A stretch of DNA of 64,000 bases from Streptacidiphilus sp. P02-A3a (GTDB lineage Bacteria > Actinomycetota > Actinomycetes > Streptomycetales > Streptomycetaceae). Shown here piece by piece: positions 50,467 to 58,447 of this stretch; the stretch's first letter is position 1; each line of letters begins with the position of its first letter. The stretch is taken from NCBI RefSeq assembly GCF_014084105.1, contig NZ_CP048289.1:7449922-7513921 (forward strand), in the 5' to 3' direction. The position numbers and the translations under genes were made by a program. The notes below the pieces were generated by a model. The model saw only the letters and a program-made list of their open reading frames with translations. It ran no database searches and had not been told where the DNA came from.

Positions 50467-51237
50467 TCAGCCGCGATCGGGGTCCGGCTGGTACTGGAGC
50501 CGCGCCTCGTCGGCGAGCCCGGACGGCTCATCGCCGCCCGGCTCGGAGTCCTCCGGCTGTTCCTCCTCCTGGGCCGCCACCTTGATCGGCGGCGGGGCCT
50601 TGGACAGGATCAGCCAGGACAGGTAGATCGCCACCAGCCACGGCGGCACGCCGAGGCCGATCTTGGCGACCCCCAGCCAGGTCACGTTGCCCGCCCAGTA
50701 CAGCGGGAAGAGGATCGCCGCCCGCAGCGCGAACAGCGCCACCCACACCCAGGTCGCCTTGGTGTAGGCGGCCAGCCGGCCCGGGTTCTGGGTGCGCCAG
50801 GTCATGTTCTCGCCGAGGACCGGCCCGAGGAACACCCCGAGCAGCGGCCAGCGCACCACCGCGGAGATCGCGTAGGCGACGCCCAGCGCCACCCCGTAGA
50901 TCATCGACGGCAGGTAGAAGTCCTGCGCCTTGCCCGACTTCATCGCGATGTAGGCGCTGATGCCGACGCCCAGCACGCCACCGAAGGCGTGCTTCAGCGT
51001 CTCCCGGCGGAACACCCGGACCAGCGCCAGCAGCAGGGTGACGCCGAAGGCGGAGTAGGACGAGACCTCAAGGCCCTTGGTGACGGTGAAGACCACGACG
51101 AAGACGAAGCCGGGCACGGTCATGTCGACCATGCCGCGGACCCCGCCGAAGGCGTCGATCAGCGACGTGTCCACCTGGGGCTTGTCGCTCCCCGGCTGGG
51201 CCGCGGATCCGCCCCCGTGCTTGCTGCCACTGCTCAC
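50467..51237 (-). CDS. DUF3159 integral membrane protein
   Basis: A 256-residue membrane protein with about six hydrophobic segments. Seen: SLIDAFGGVRGMVDMTVPGFVFVVVF (in parts), TLKHAFGGVLGVGISAYIAMKSGKAQDFYLPSMIYG (in parts), and GENMTWRTQNPGRLAAYTKATWVWVALFALRAA (in parts), the pattern of the actinobacterial DUF3159 family; its charged, Glu/Pro-rich C-terminus is cytoplasmic. Function unknown. It follows an OB-fold gene by 6 bp on the same strand, a pairing often seen next to trkA genes in Streptomyces. Confidence 0.88.
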   Translation of the reverse strand: MSSGSKHGGGSAAQPGSDKPQVDTSLIDAFGGVRGMVDMTVPGFVFVVVFTVTKGLEVSSYSAFGVTLLLALVRVFRRETLKHAFGGVLGVGISAYIAMKSGKAQDFYLPSMIYGVALGVAYAISAVVRWPLLGVFLGPVLGENMTWRTQNPGRLAAYTKATWVWVALFALRAAILFPLYWAGNVTWLGVAKIGLGVPPWLVAIYLSWLILSKAPPPIKVAAQEEEQPEDSEPGGDEPSGLADEARLQYQPDPDRG

Positions 51238-51243
51238 GCGCGC

Positions 51244-51639
51244 CTACTCCGATCCGACGGGGCGTAGCTCGTAACGGGGGTTGAACAGCACCCGGCGACC
51301 CCGCTGATGACTGATCCGGCCGTGGGCCACCAGGCGGCGGCCGGGCTCGATACCGGCGATGGAACGGCGGCCCAGCCAGACCACGTCCAGCGAGTCGGTA
51401 CCGTCGAACAGCTCCGCCTCCAGCGCGGGGACCCCCGCGCGGGGGCGCAGCGTCACGGCGCGCAGGGTCCCGCTCACGCTGACCTCCTGCCGGTCCTGGC
51501 AGGAGGCTATCGGCGTGCAGCCGGTCTCCTCGACGCCCTGCCGAAGCTCCTCGGCGTGCAGGTCCTCGCTGCTGGCGGCGAGACGGCTGAACATGCGACG
51601 CAGGCGCCCCTGCTGCCGGTCGCTGCGGATGTCACTCAT
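51244..51639 (-). CDS. OB-fold nucleic-acid-binding protein
   Basis: A 131-residue protein: a helical N-terminus, then an OB-fold like that of RecG wedge/aspartyl-tRNA synthetase (EVSVSGTLRAVTLRPRAGVPALEAELFDGTDSLDVVWLGRR in parts), GRRLVAHGRISHQRGRRVLFNPRYEL. It is predicted to bind single-stranded nucleic acid; role unknown. Operon with the DUF3159 gene. Its promoter lies in the 75-bp gap to kdpE. Confidence 0.85.
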   Translation of the reverse strand: MSDIRSDRQQGRLRRMFSRLAASSEDLHAEELRQGVEETGCTPIASCQDRQEVSVSGTLRAVTLRPRAGVPALEAELFDGTDSLDVVWLGRRSIAGIEPGRRLVAHGRISHQRGRRVLFNPRYELRPVGSE

Positions 51640-51714
51640 GCCACCGAGGGTACCGGTCCGGGGCCCCCGCTCCTACCCGCTCCTACCTGCTCGTTCGCGG
51701 CTCCGCCCGGGCCC

Positions 51715-52398
51715 CTACTGTTCGAATCGGTAGCCCATGCCCGGTTCGGTGATGAAGTGCCGCGGGTGCGCCGGGTCGATCTCCAGCTTGCGCCGCAGTT
51801 GGGCCAGGTAGACCCGCAGGTAGTTGGTCTCGGTGCCGTAGGCGGGCCCCCAGACCTCCTTGAGCAGCTGCTTCTGGCTGACCAGCCGACCGGCGTTGCG
51901 CACCAGGATCTCCAGCAGGTGCCACTCGGTCGGGGTGAGCCGGATGTCGGAGTCGCCCCGGGTGACCCGCTTGGCGACCAGGTCCACCGAGAACGAGGCG
52001 GTGGTGACCACCGCCTCACCGGTCTCCGCGCCGACCGGGTCGGCGCGGCGGACCGCCGCCCGCAGCCGGGCCAGCAGCTCGTCCATGCCGAACGGCTTGG
52101 TGACGTAGTCGTCCGCCCCGGCGTCCAGCGCCTCGACCTTCTCGTCCGAGGCGTGCCGGGCGGACAGCACGATGATCGGGACCTTGGTCCAGCCGCGCAG
52201 GCCCTTGATCACGTCGGTGCCGTCCATGTCGGGCAGGCCGAGGTCGAGCAGCACCACGTCGGGGTGGCGGGCCGCCGCCAGCTCCAGCGCCGAGGCGCCG
52301 TCGTGGGCGGCGTCCACCTCGTAGGAGCGCGCCCGAAGGTTGATCACCAGGGCTCGGACGATCTGCGGCTCGTCGTCCACTACCAGGACCCGGGTCAT
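51715..52398 (-). CDS. kdpE: KdpE-type response regulator
   Basis: A 227-residue OmpR/PhoB-type response regulator. Seen: acidic pair in VLVVDDEPQIVRAL, phospho-acceptor Asp in VVLLDLGLPDMDGTDV, Thr/Ser and Lys of the receiver (VLSARHASDEKV, DDYVTKPFGMDELLAR), and a C-terminal winged helix (LTPTEWHLLEILVRNAGRLVSQKQLLKEVWG in parts). It lies 45 bp after kdpD on the same strand. It would respond to low K+ or osmotic stress. Confidence 0.93.
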   Translation of the reverse strand: MTRVLVVDDEPQIVRALVINLRARSYEVDAAHDGASALELAAARHPDVVLLDLGLPDMDGTDVIKGLRGWTKVPIIVLSARHASDEKVEALDAGADDYVTKPFGMDELLARLRAAVRRADPVGAETGEAVVTTASFSVDLVAKRVTRGDSDIRLTPTEWHLLEILVRNAGRLVSQKQLLKEVWGPAYGTETNYLRVYLAQLRRKLEIDPAHPRHFITEPGMGYRFEQ

Positions 52399-52443
52399 GC
52401 GTTGCCTCGCTTCAGTTCTCTGCGGATCGGGGGCTCAGTGCGG

Positions 52444-54996
52444 CTACAGCTCGGCGTGGTGCACCGCCGGATCGGTCGGCACGGCCGACCCGGGCACCGC
52501 GGGCAGGGTGAACACCATGGTCAGCCCGCCGCCGGGGGTGTCCTCGGCGGTCAGGCTGCCGCCCATGGACTCGACGAAGCCCCGGGCGACCGCGAGACCG
52601 AGGCCGACCCCGGCCCCGCGCGGGGCGTCGCCGTAGCGCTGGAACGGCTCGAAGACCTTCTCCTTGGCCTCGTCCGGGATGCCGGGGCCGTGGTCGGCGA
52701 CCCGTACCTCCAGCCGCTCCCCCTGCCCGAACTGCCGGAAGAGGCTGCCGGAGACCAGCACCCGGCCCGGGCCGTTGTACTTCACCGCGTTCTCGATGAC
52801 GTTCGCCAGCGCCCGCTCCAGCAGCCCCGGATCCCCGGAGACCAGCAGCATCCCCTCCGGGACCTCGGTGCGCACCGACTCCGGCGGGACCCCGCGCAGC
52901 GCGAACGGCAGCACCTCGTCCAGGTCGAACTCGCGGACCAGCGGCACCACCGTGCCGGTCTGCAGCCGGCTCATGTCGAGCAGGTTGCCGATCAGGTGGT
53001 CCAGCCGGTCCGCGCCCTCCTCGATCCCGGCCAGCAGCTCCGCCTCGTCCTGCGGCGACCACTGGACGTCGTCGGCGCGCAGCGAGGAGACGGAGGCCTT
53101 GATCCCGGCCAGGGGGGTGCGCAGGTCGTGCGAGACGGCGGCGAGCAGGGCGGTGCGGATCCGGTTGCCCTCGGCCATCCGCCGGGCCTCCCGGGCCGCC
53201 TGGCTCAGCCTGCGGCGCTCCAGCACCACGGCGGCCTGCGCGGCGAAGGCGCCGAGCACCCGGCGGTCGTCGGCCGGGAGCACCCGTCCGGACAGCGCCA
53301 GCGCCAGCTTGTCGCCGACCGGGACGTCCACGTCGGCGTCCTCCGGACGGCTCACCGGGTGCGGGCCGACCGAGGCCGCGCAGGTCCACGGCCCGAAGTC
53401 CTCCTCGCGCTCCAGCAGCGCCACCGACTCCATCTGGAAGGTCTCCTGGACCCGTTCCAGCAGCGCGGGCAGCGCCTTCTCGCCACTGAGCACGGACTGC
53501 GCGAGGAAGCTCAGGGTCTCCGCCTCGGCCCGGCTGCGGGCCGCCTGCGCGGTGCGGGCGGCGGCCAGGTCGACCACGTAGGCGACCGACAGCGCGACCG
53601 CCAGGAACACGCCCATGGAGATGATGTTGGCGGTGTCGGAGATGGTCAGCGTGTGCAGCGGCGGGGTGAAGTACCAGTTGACCAGCAGCGAGCCGACCGC
53701 CGCCGAGGCCAGCGCCGGGAACAGCCCGCCGGTGAGCGCCGCGCCGACGGTCAGGCCGAGGTAGAGCAGCATGTCGGTCTGCTGGTTCCGGCCGCTGTGC
53801 ATCCACTCGATCAGCGCGGTCAGCAGCACCGGACCGGCCACGCCGATGCCCCACCCGGCGGCGCTGCGGGCCTTGCCGAGCCGGGTGATCCGGCGGATCG
53901 GGGCGACCCGCCCCTTGGCCACGTGCTCGTGGGTGACGATGTGGACGTCGATGTCCCCGGCCTCGCGGGCCACGGTCGCGCCGACGCCCGGGCCGAGCAC
54001 CCACTGCCAGGGCTTGCGGCGGCTGCTGCCGAGGACTATCTGGGTGGCGTTGACGCCCCGGGCGAACTCCAGCAGCGCCTCGGCCGCGCTGTCGCCGAGG
54101 ACCGAGTGGAACGACCCGCCCAGGTCCTCGACCAGGCCGCGCTGCACCGTCAGCTCCTCCGGGGAGGCCCCGGTCAGGCCGTCGCTCTTGGCCACGTAGA
54201 CGGCGAGCAGTTCGCTGCCGGAGCCCTTGGCCGCTATCCGGGCGGCCCGGCGGATCAGCGTCCGCCCCTCGGGGCCGCCGGTCAGGCCGACCACGATCCG
54301 CTCCCGGGCCTGCCAGGTCGAGTCGATGTGGTTCTCGGCGCGGTAGCGCTGGAGGTACTCGTCGACCCGGTCGGCGGTCCACAGCAGGGCCAGCTCGCGC
54401 AGCGCGGTGAGGTTGCCGGGGCGGAAGTAGTTGGAGAGCGCGGCGTCGACCTTCTCCGGCGCGTAGACGTTGCCGTGCGCCAGCCGCCGCCGCAGCGCCT
54501 CCGGGGTCATGTCCACCAGCTCGATCTGGTCCGCCCGGCGGACCGCCTCGTCCGGGACGGTCTCCTGCTGGCGGACGCCGGTGATGCTCTGCACCACGTC
54601 GCCGAGGGACTCCAGGTGCTGGATGTTGACGGCGGAGACCACGTCTATCCCGGCGTCCAGCAGCTCCTGTATGTCCTGCCAGCGCTTGGTGTTGCGGGAG
54701 CCGGGGACGTTGGTGTGGGCCAGTTCGTCGACCAGTGCCACGGCGGGCCTGCGGGCGAGCACCGCGTCCACGTCCATCTCGGTGAACTCGCCGCCCCGGT
54801 AGGCCAGGGTCCGCCGGGGGACGATCTCCAGGCCCTGCTGGGCGTCCCGGGTGTAGCTGCGGCCGTGGTCCTCGACGAAGGCGACCACCACGTCGGTGCC
54901 GCGCGCGGCCCGGCGGTGCGCCTCCCCGAGCATCGCGCAGGTCTTGCCGACCCCGGGGGCCGCCCCGAGGTAGATCCGCAGCCTGCCGCGTCCCAT
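52444..54996 (-). CDS. kdpD: KdpD-type sensor histidine kinase
   Basis: An 850-residue osmosensor kinase. Domains in order: N-terminal KdpD domain with P-loop GAAPGVGKT (residues 11-19) and ALVDELAHTNVPGSRN; a universal-stress-like domain (VVGLTGGPEGRTLIRRAARIA, QIVLGSSRRKPWQWVLG); four membrane helices at about 395-490; a GAF-like region; HisKA with the phospho-His in AVSHDLRTPLAGIKASVSSL; and the ATPase domain (NVIENAVKYNGPG, VADHGPGIPDEAK, GVGLGLAVARGF). The kdpFABC pump genes are not beside it. Confidence 0.95.
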   Translation of the reverse strand: MGRGRLRIYLGAAPGVGKTCAMLGEAHRRAARGTDVVVAFVEDHGRSYTRDAQQGLEIVPRRTLAYRGGEFTEMDVDAVLARRPAVALVDELAHTNVPGSRNTKRWQDIQELLDAGIDVVSAVNIQHLESLGDVVQSITGVRQQETVPDEAVRRADQIELVDMTPEALRRRLAHGNVYAPEKVDAALSNYFRPGNLTALRELALLWTADRVDEYLQRYRAENHIDSTWQARERIVVGLTGGPEGRTLIRRAARIAAKGSGSELLAVYVAKSDGLTGASPEELTVQRGLVEDLGGSFHSVLGDSAAEALLEFARGVNATQIVLGSSRRKPWQWVLGPGVGATVAREAGDIDVHIVTHEHVAKGRVAPIRRITRLGKARSAAGWGIGVAGPVLLTALIEWMHSGRNQQTDMLLYLGLTVGAALTGGLFPALASAAVGSLLVNWYFTPPLHTLTISDTANIISMGVFLAVALSVAYVVDLAAARTAQAARSRAEAETLSFLAQSVLSGEKALPALLERVQETFQMESVALLEREEDFGPWTCAASVGPHPVSRPEDADVDVPVGDKLALALSGRVLPADDRRVLGAFAAQAAVVLERRRLSQAAREARRMAEGNRIRTALLAAVSHDLRTPLAGIKASVSSLRADDVQWSPQDEAELLAGIEEGADRLDHLIGNLLDMSRLQTGTVVPLVREFDLDEVLPFALRGVPPESVRTEVPEGMLLVSGDPGLLERALANVIENAVKYNGPGRVLVSGSLFRQFGQGERLEVRVADHGPGIPDEAKEKVFEPFQRYGDAPRGAGVGLGLAVARGFVESMGGSLTAEDTPGGGLTMVFTLPAVPGSAVPTDPAVHHAEL

Positions 54997-55145
54997 GCCG
55001 CCTGTCCCTGCTCGCTCCCGCTCCCGCGCTGGTGAGCGGGGCTCTCAAGCCGAGCGTACGGGAATCCCGGATCCCCGACCGCTGACGCGATGGCGCGGCA
55101 GAGTCCATTTAGCGACATCTTGACGGCCCGGACAACCCCGCCAAT

Positions 55146-55178
55146 CCGGTTCCGGCTCCGGTTCCGGTTCCGGCTCGA
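55146..55178. repeat. Hexanucleotide-like repeat between kdpD and the amidase
   Basis: Runs of GGTTCC/GGCTCC units in the 266-bp gap 54997-55262. The gap otherwise shows no gene and should hold the divergent promoters of kdpD and the amidase. Confidence 0.7.
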
Positions 55179-55262
55179 CTGACTCTGGTCGACTGTCGGA
55201 GGCGGGTGCGAGGATGCGGGGCGTCGAACGACCAGGGCCGCAGGCGAACCGAGGGGAATGCA

Positions 55263-55703
55263 ATGACGCAGCTCCATGATCTCACCGCACTGGAACAGGG
55301 AGAGCTGATCGGGACCGGGAAGCTGTCCCCGGTCGAGTTGGCGGATCACTACCTGGATCGGATCGAGCGGCTCAACCCCGCGCTGGGGGCGTTCGTCACG
55401 GTGACGCCGGAGCTGGCGCGTGAGCAGGCGGGGCGGGCCGAGGCAGAGGTCACGGCCGCTCGGCGGGAGGGCCGGGCGCTGTCGCCGCTGCACGGGGTGC
55501 CGGTGCCGGTGAAGGACCTGAACTTCGTGGCCGGGGTGCGCTGCACCCTGGGTTCGGCCGCCTTCGCCGAGCACGTCCCCACGGTGGACGACCACGTGGT
55601 GACCCGGCTGCGCAACGCCGGGACGGTGATCACCGGCAAGACCAGCACGCCGGAGGTAGTGCGTAGTACCTACCTTACCGGCAGGCCCCTGACCTGCGTC
55701 TAG
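55263..55703 (+). pseudogene. Amidase gene cut off by element insertion
   Basis: The first 131 codons match the amidase-signature family (amide hydrolysis with a Ser-Ser-Lys triad): TALEQGELIGTGKLSPVELADHYLDRIERLNPALGAFV (in parts), SPLHGVPVPVKDLNFVAG (catalytic Lys), TVITGKTSTPE. Normal members run to about 450-480 residues and continue TPEFG; here the frame switches after TPE to VRSTYLTGRPLTCV and stops. The catalytic Ser residues are lost, so the product cannot work. The 3' part may lie at the other end of the element, beyond 64000. Confidence 0.88.
55650..55700. other. Probable attachment-site junction (attL/attR half)
   Basis: The amidase coding match stops at about 55651-55656. The following sequence GGTAGTGCGTAGTACCTACC (55655-55674) has GGTA/TACC symmetry, as expected for the phage/element half of an att site. 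The exact crossover cannot be fixed without the other end. Confidence 0.55.
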
Positions 55704-55789
55704 ACGTCCACCCGAGTCACCCGGCGATAGCTGCATAGAACACGTGTTCCAATGGGAGCCCCCTCCGTGCTCCGAGAAAGAACACCCAT

Positions 55790-56575
55790 ATGCACCGCCG
55801 ATTTACCGCCCTCTTCGCAGCTGGCGCGATAGCGACCGGGGCGACCCTGGCACTTCCCTTTATGGCGGAGGACGAAGACGACGGCGGAGACGGTCCACGG
55901 CCCCACGCGTCCGCCCCTGCGAGTCCCGGTCAGTCCCCGGCCCCGGTGGCGCACAATTCCCCGGCCCCGGCGCACACCTGCGGAAGTACGCTCGCCTGTT
56001 TCAAGCACGCTGCGCATTCCGTGATCGGCGGCATGGTCCCCGGCCACGTCCCGCCGGAGCTGGACCCGCTCCGATCGTGGGTCGAGTCCCGCGCCCGTGA
56101 CGGCCGGGTGGCGGTCGCGACGACGCCCCCCGACGCCAGCGGGGCGGAGGTGGTAACCCTGTCGGCGACCATGGGGGACGACGTCGACGTGACGGCGACC
56201 ATCGACATGCCGGACGCCGACGATTGGGACGACGGTCCGACCACTATCACGGTGCACGCTGCTGGGCCGCGCTTCCGGCCCGTGACGGTCAGGACCGTAG
56301 CGACGACCCCGGCCGACGTCGTCACCGAGGCGACAGCAGCGATCGAGAACGCCGTCAGGGCCGCCGAAGCGGCGAGCACTGCGCCGGACCTTCCGTCGGC
56401 GACAGCGAGCCCGTCAGAGGACCCCGGGGGCGCTTCCCTGGCCGAGGCGTCCGAGGGCGACGGGGAACCGATCGGAGAACCGGCGTACCCGTCGGACTCC
56501 CCCGCCCCGACCCCCTCGGCGACGGCCGCACCAGTCGAGCCGACGCCCGCCCCGGAGTCGACCTTGCCAGGGTAA
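55790..56575 (+). CDS. Secreted or membrane-anchored hypothetical protein
   Basis: A 261-residue protein unlike any family I recognise. An N-terminal signal-like segment (MHRRFTALFAAGAIATGATLALPF) is followed by acidic and Pro/Ser/Ala-rich linkers. A central Val/Thr-rich domain (VVTLSATMGDDVDVTATIDMPDADDW in parts; FRPVTVRTVATTPADVV) looks beta-structured, and the tail is Pro/Glu/Ser-rich. Two cysteines (TCGSTLACF) could form a disulfide outside the cell. First gene inside the element, reading away from the junction. Confidence 0.7.
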   Translation: MHRRFTALFAAGAIATGATLALPFMAEDEDDGGDGPRPHASAPASPGQSPAPVAHNSPAPAHTCGSTLACFKHAAHSVIGGMVPGHVPPELDPLRSWVESRARDGRVAVATTPPDASGAEVVTLSATMGDDVDVTATIDMPDADDWDDGPTTITVHAAGPRFRPVTVRTVATTPADVVTEATAAIENAVRAAEAASTAPDLPSATASPSEDPGGASLAEASEGDGEPIGEPAYPSDSPAPTPSATAAPVEPTPAPESTLPG

Positions 56576-56597
56576 GAAGTGCCGTGATTCTCTTACC
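56571..56597. promoter_or_regulatory. GGTAAGA inverted repeat upstream of a small membrane gene
   Basis: Perfect 7-bp arms GGTAAGA/TCTTACC separated by 13 bp, 40-66 bp before the next start codon. The same GGTAAG core recurs in the promoter at 62005-62042. Confidence 0.45.
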
Positions 56598-56636
56598 TTC
56601 CGGGCGCACGCGGTGCCCGCCGAGGGGAGAGACACC

Positions 56637-56822
56637 ATGGTTCAGCAGCAGGAACGCCCGCAGCAGGTCGTGATGACGGGTAAGGCGGTCAGCCAGGGTC
56701 AGTTCAGCTACGCGGGCACGCTGTTCCACTGGACCATGATCATCTGTACCTGCGGCATCTGGTACCCGATCTATGCCAGCGCGAAGCGGAAGCGCCGGAC
56801 GGTCACCCGCTACACCCGCTAG
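56637..56822 (+). CDS. Small hypothetical membrane-type protein
   Basis: A 61-residue protein with a Gln-rich start (MVQQQERPQQVV), one hydrophobic segment rich in aromatic and Cys residues (FHWTMIICTCGIWYPIYA) and a basic end (KRKRRTVTRYTR). The positive tail suggests a C-in-cytoplasm membrane anchor. ATG with GGGGAGAG upstream. Such mini-proteins are common on Streptomyces integrative elements; function unknown. A terminator follows directly. Confidence 0.68.
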   Translation: MVQQQERPQQVVMTGKAVSQGQFSYAGTLFHWTMIICTCGIWYPIYASAKRKRRTVTRYTR

Positions 56823-56833
56823 TCGGCCCACGA

Positions 56834-56869
56834 CGACGCCCCCGCCTCGAACTGAGGTCGGGGGCGTCG
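56834..56869 (+). terminator. Terminator after the small membrane gene
   Basis: Stem CGACGCCCCCG/CGGGGGCGTCG with an inner CCTC/GAGG extension, 12 bp past the stop. Confidence 0.65.
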
Positions 56870-56877
56870 CTGCTGTG

Positions 56878-56927
56878 AAGCCCCGACCATCCGCCACGGG
56901 GGAGACAGACGGCCGGGGCCGTTCTGG
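56878..56927 (-). terminator. Terminator-like hairpin after the unknown gene of the JmjC cassette
   Basis: AGCCCCGACC...GGCCGGGGCC hairpin directly downstream of the leftward gene ending at 56931. Its sequence is clearly related to the hairpin at 58768-58809, downstream of another leftward gene. Confidence 0.5.
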
Positions 56928-56930
56928 GGC

Positions 56931-57404
56931 CTACCGGGGCGGAGCCGGGCACCGGATGCCCAGGTCTGCGGGGTTGGGGCAGGTGATCATGTAGGCGCGC
57001 ACGCTGACGTTGTCGCCGGTTCGCGGCCAGTCCCATGACCAGATCGTGTCTTTGCCCAACTCGATCATCCGCCGCGCGAACTTCTGGCAGTTGTCCGGGT
57101 TCTTGTACGTCTCCTGGGGCGGGTCGGCTTCCCACTGCTCACGCATCCACGCCGACGCCGCGTCAACGTCCGTGAACGTCGCCCGCACAAGCTGCGGCTT
57201 GAGCAGGTGGTGCACCAGCGCTTCCGGGGGCGTGGTGGACGTCTGGAACTCGGGAGTGCCCGGCACCCGCTCGTTCTGGTACTTAAAGAGCAGGAGTTTC
57301 CCGGACGGTCCCTTCCAGTGGAAAGCGTGCCAGTGGATTCCCTGGCGCGGTTCCCCTTTCAGGTATTCATCCCAATCAATGTCATCGTCGTGCGGCTGCT
57401 GCAT
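56931..57404 (-). CDS. Unknown protein, last gene of the JmjC cassette
   Basis: A 157-residue acidic/aromatic protein I do not recognise: PHDDDIDWDEYLKGEPRQGIHWHAFHWKGPSGKLLLFKY (in parts), a central LVRATFTDVDAASAWMREQWEADPP, and NCQKFARRMIELGKDTIWSWDWPRTG. No signal or membrane segment; a compact enzyme-like or adaptor fold is possible. It lies 55 bp after the JmjC gene on the same strand. Start uncertain (ATG 57404 or GTG 57422); neither has a strong ribosome site. Confidence 0.65.
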   Translation of the reverse strand: MQQPHDDDIDWDEYLKGEPRQGIHWHAFHWKGPSGKLLLFKYQNERVPGTPEFQTSTTPPEALVHHLLKPQLVRATFTDVDAASAWMREQWEADPPQETYKNPDNCQKFARRMIELGKDTIWSWDWPRTGDNVSVRAYMITCPNPADLGIRCPAPPR

Positions 57405-57459
57405 GACTCGGAAGCTTCCCACTCTGGCCCGCCGGGGCCGTGCGTGTCGTGGCGTGTCG

Positions 57460-58356
57460 TCAGATGTTGCGGTGCGCGGCAGCGCGGATGATCTGCACGG
57501 CGTCGTCCTCGGGCAGGCTGAGCAGCGCGCCTAAGAGGTACTTCCGCACCGTATGCACAAGCGGCCCAGAGGAGTTGAGAAGTTCCTCCGGGGCCACATC
57601 CTCCCGCATGGCCGGGTCCATCAGCGCTTGGTCGAGCAGATCCCCGACCAGTTGCGCGGCGACCCACTGCGGGGTGCGCTGCTTGAGCCCGAACGTCATG
57701 TGGAGCGACGGTTCATCCCCGACCGTGTACGGGGCGTGCACCCATCCGCGCGGAAGCCACAGCACGTCTCCGGGTGCCAACGTGTACTCCTCCGGCGGGG
57801 GCACGTTGGCCAGGTGGTGAAGCTGTTCGTCCGTGAAGCCTGTCGCCAAGAAGCTCAAGTGCTCCTGCACGGGGTTCGGCACCATGGGCGGATGGATGGG
57901 CCACGTCTTCCGGCCGGACAGTTGCGCCACCAGCGTCACGTACGGGTCGTAGTGGTACCGGAGCCCCTGCGCGCCGGCCGGGGTGTAGTAGGCGTTCGCT
58001 CGGACCCGGTACCCGGTCTCTCGGGCGATCCCCTCGCACAACTCCGCCACGGGGGGCATCAGTTCATGCAGCCCCCGCAGAGACACCGTGTGCCCGTCGT
58101 TGAGGTACCGCCGCATGCTCCCCCGACGGGGCATCAGGGCGTCGTCGTCACGGTAGGCCCGGGGGTCGATGGCCTCCCCGTCCTTGATCACGGCAAGGTA
58201 TTGACGCGCCAGGCACTCACGGTCGATCAGCGCGTCCACCTCCTCCCGCGTGGTCAGCGCCCGCAGTTCGGCGGGGTCGCGGTGGTAGACCACGGGCTTA
58301 CTCGGCAGCGCTGCGCGAACGGCATCCGGGTTGTCGATCAGTGCGGCAAGCGACAC
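57460..58356 (-). CDS. JmjC/cupin-fold Fe(II)/2-oxoglutarate oxygenase
   Basis: A 298-residue protein of the JmjC ribosomal-oxygenase-like type, which hydroxylates proteins or peptides using Fe(II), O2 and 2-oxoglutarate. Seen: iron ligands His135 and Asp137 in LRYHYDPYVTLVAQLSGRKTW, distal His207 in VLWLPRGWVHAPY, and Lys150, a candidate co-substrate contact. A C-terminal helical region follows. The substrate is unknown; the small DUF397-like protein encoded just upstream is the obvious candidate (inference). ATG start. Confidence 0.85.
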   Translation of the reverse strand: MSLAALIDNPDAVRAALPSKPVVYHRDPAELRALTTREEVDALIDRECLARQYLAVIKDGEAIDPRAYRDDDALMPRRGSMRRYLNDGHTVSLRGLHELMPPVAELCEGIARETGYRVRANAYYTPAGAQGLRYHYDPYVTLVAQLSGRKTWPIHPPMVPNPVQEHLSFLATGFTDEQLHHLANVPPPEEYTLAPGDVLWLPRGWVHAPYTVGDEPSLHMTFGLKQRTPQWVAAQLVGDLLDQALMDPAMREDVAPEELLNSSGPLVHTVRKYLLGALLSLPEDDAVQIIRAAAHRNI

Positions 58357-58392
58357 GGGAAGACTCCATTCCGGTGGGTAGGATCCGACGCG

Positions 58393-58429
58393 GGCAGGGT
58401 GCCCTCAATGCGAGTGAGGGCACCCTGCC
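58393..58429 (-). terminator. Hairpin between the DUF397-like and JmjC genes
   Basis: Perfect 15-bp inverted repeat (GGCAGGGTGCCCTCA and complement) with a 7-nt loop in the 91-bp gap. A partial terminator here would give much more of the small protein than of the enzyme. No U-tract on the leftward side. Confidence 0.65.
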
Positions 58430-58447
58430 TTTCTGGTGTGCGATCCG

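Noticed and set aside
54997..55262. kdpF or kdpFABC next to kdpD
   Set aside because: No frame with K+-pump features in the gap; the neighbouring gene is an amidase fragment.
55045..55263. Minus-strand ORF with a Pro-Glu repeat
   Set aside because: It is the translation of the GGTTCC/GGCTCC repeat in the kdpD-amidase gap; no ribosome site or family match.
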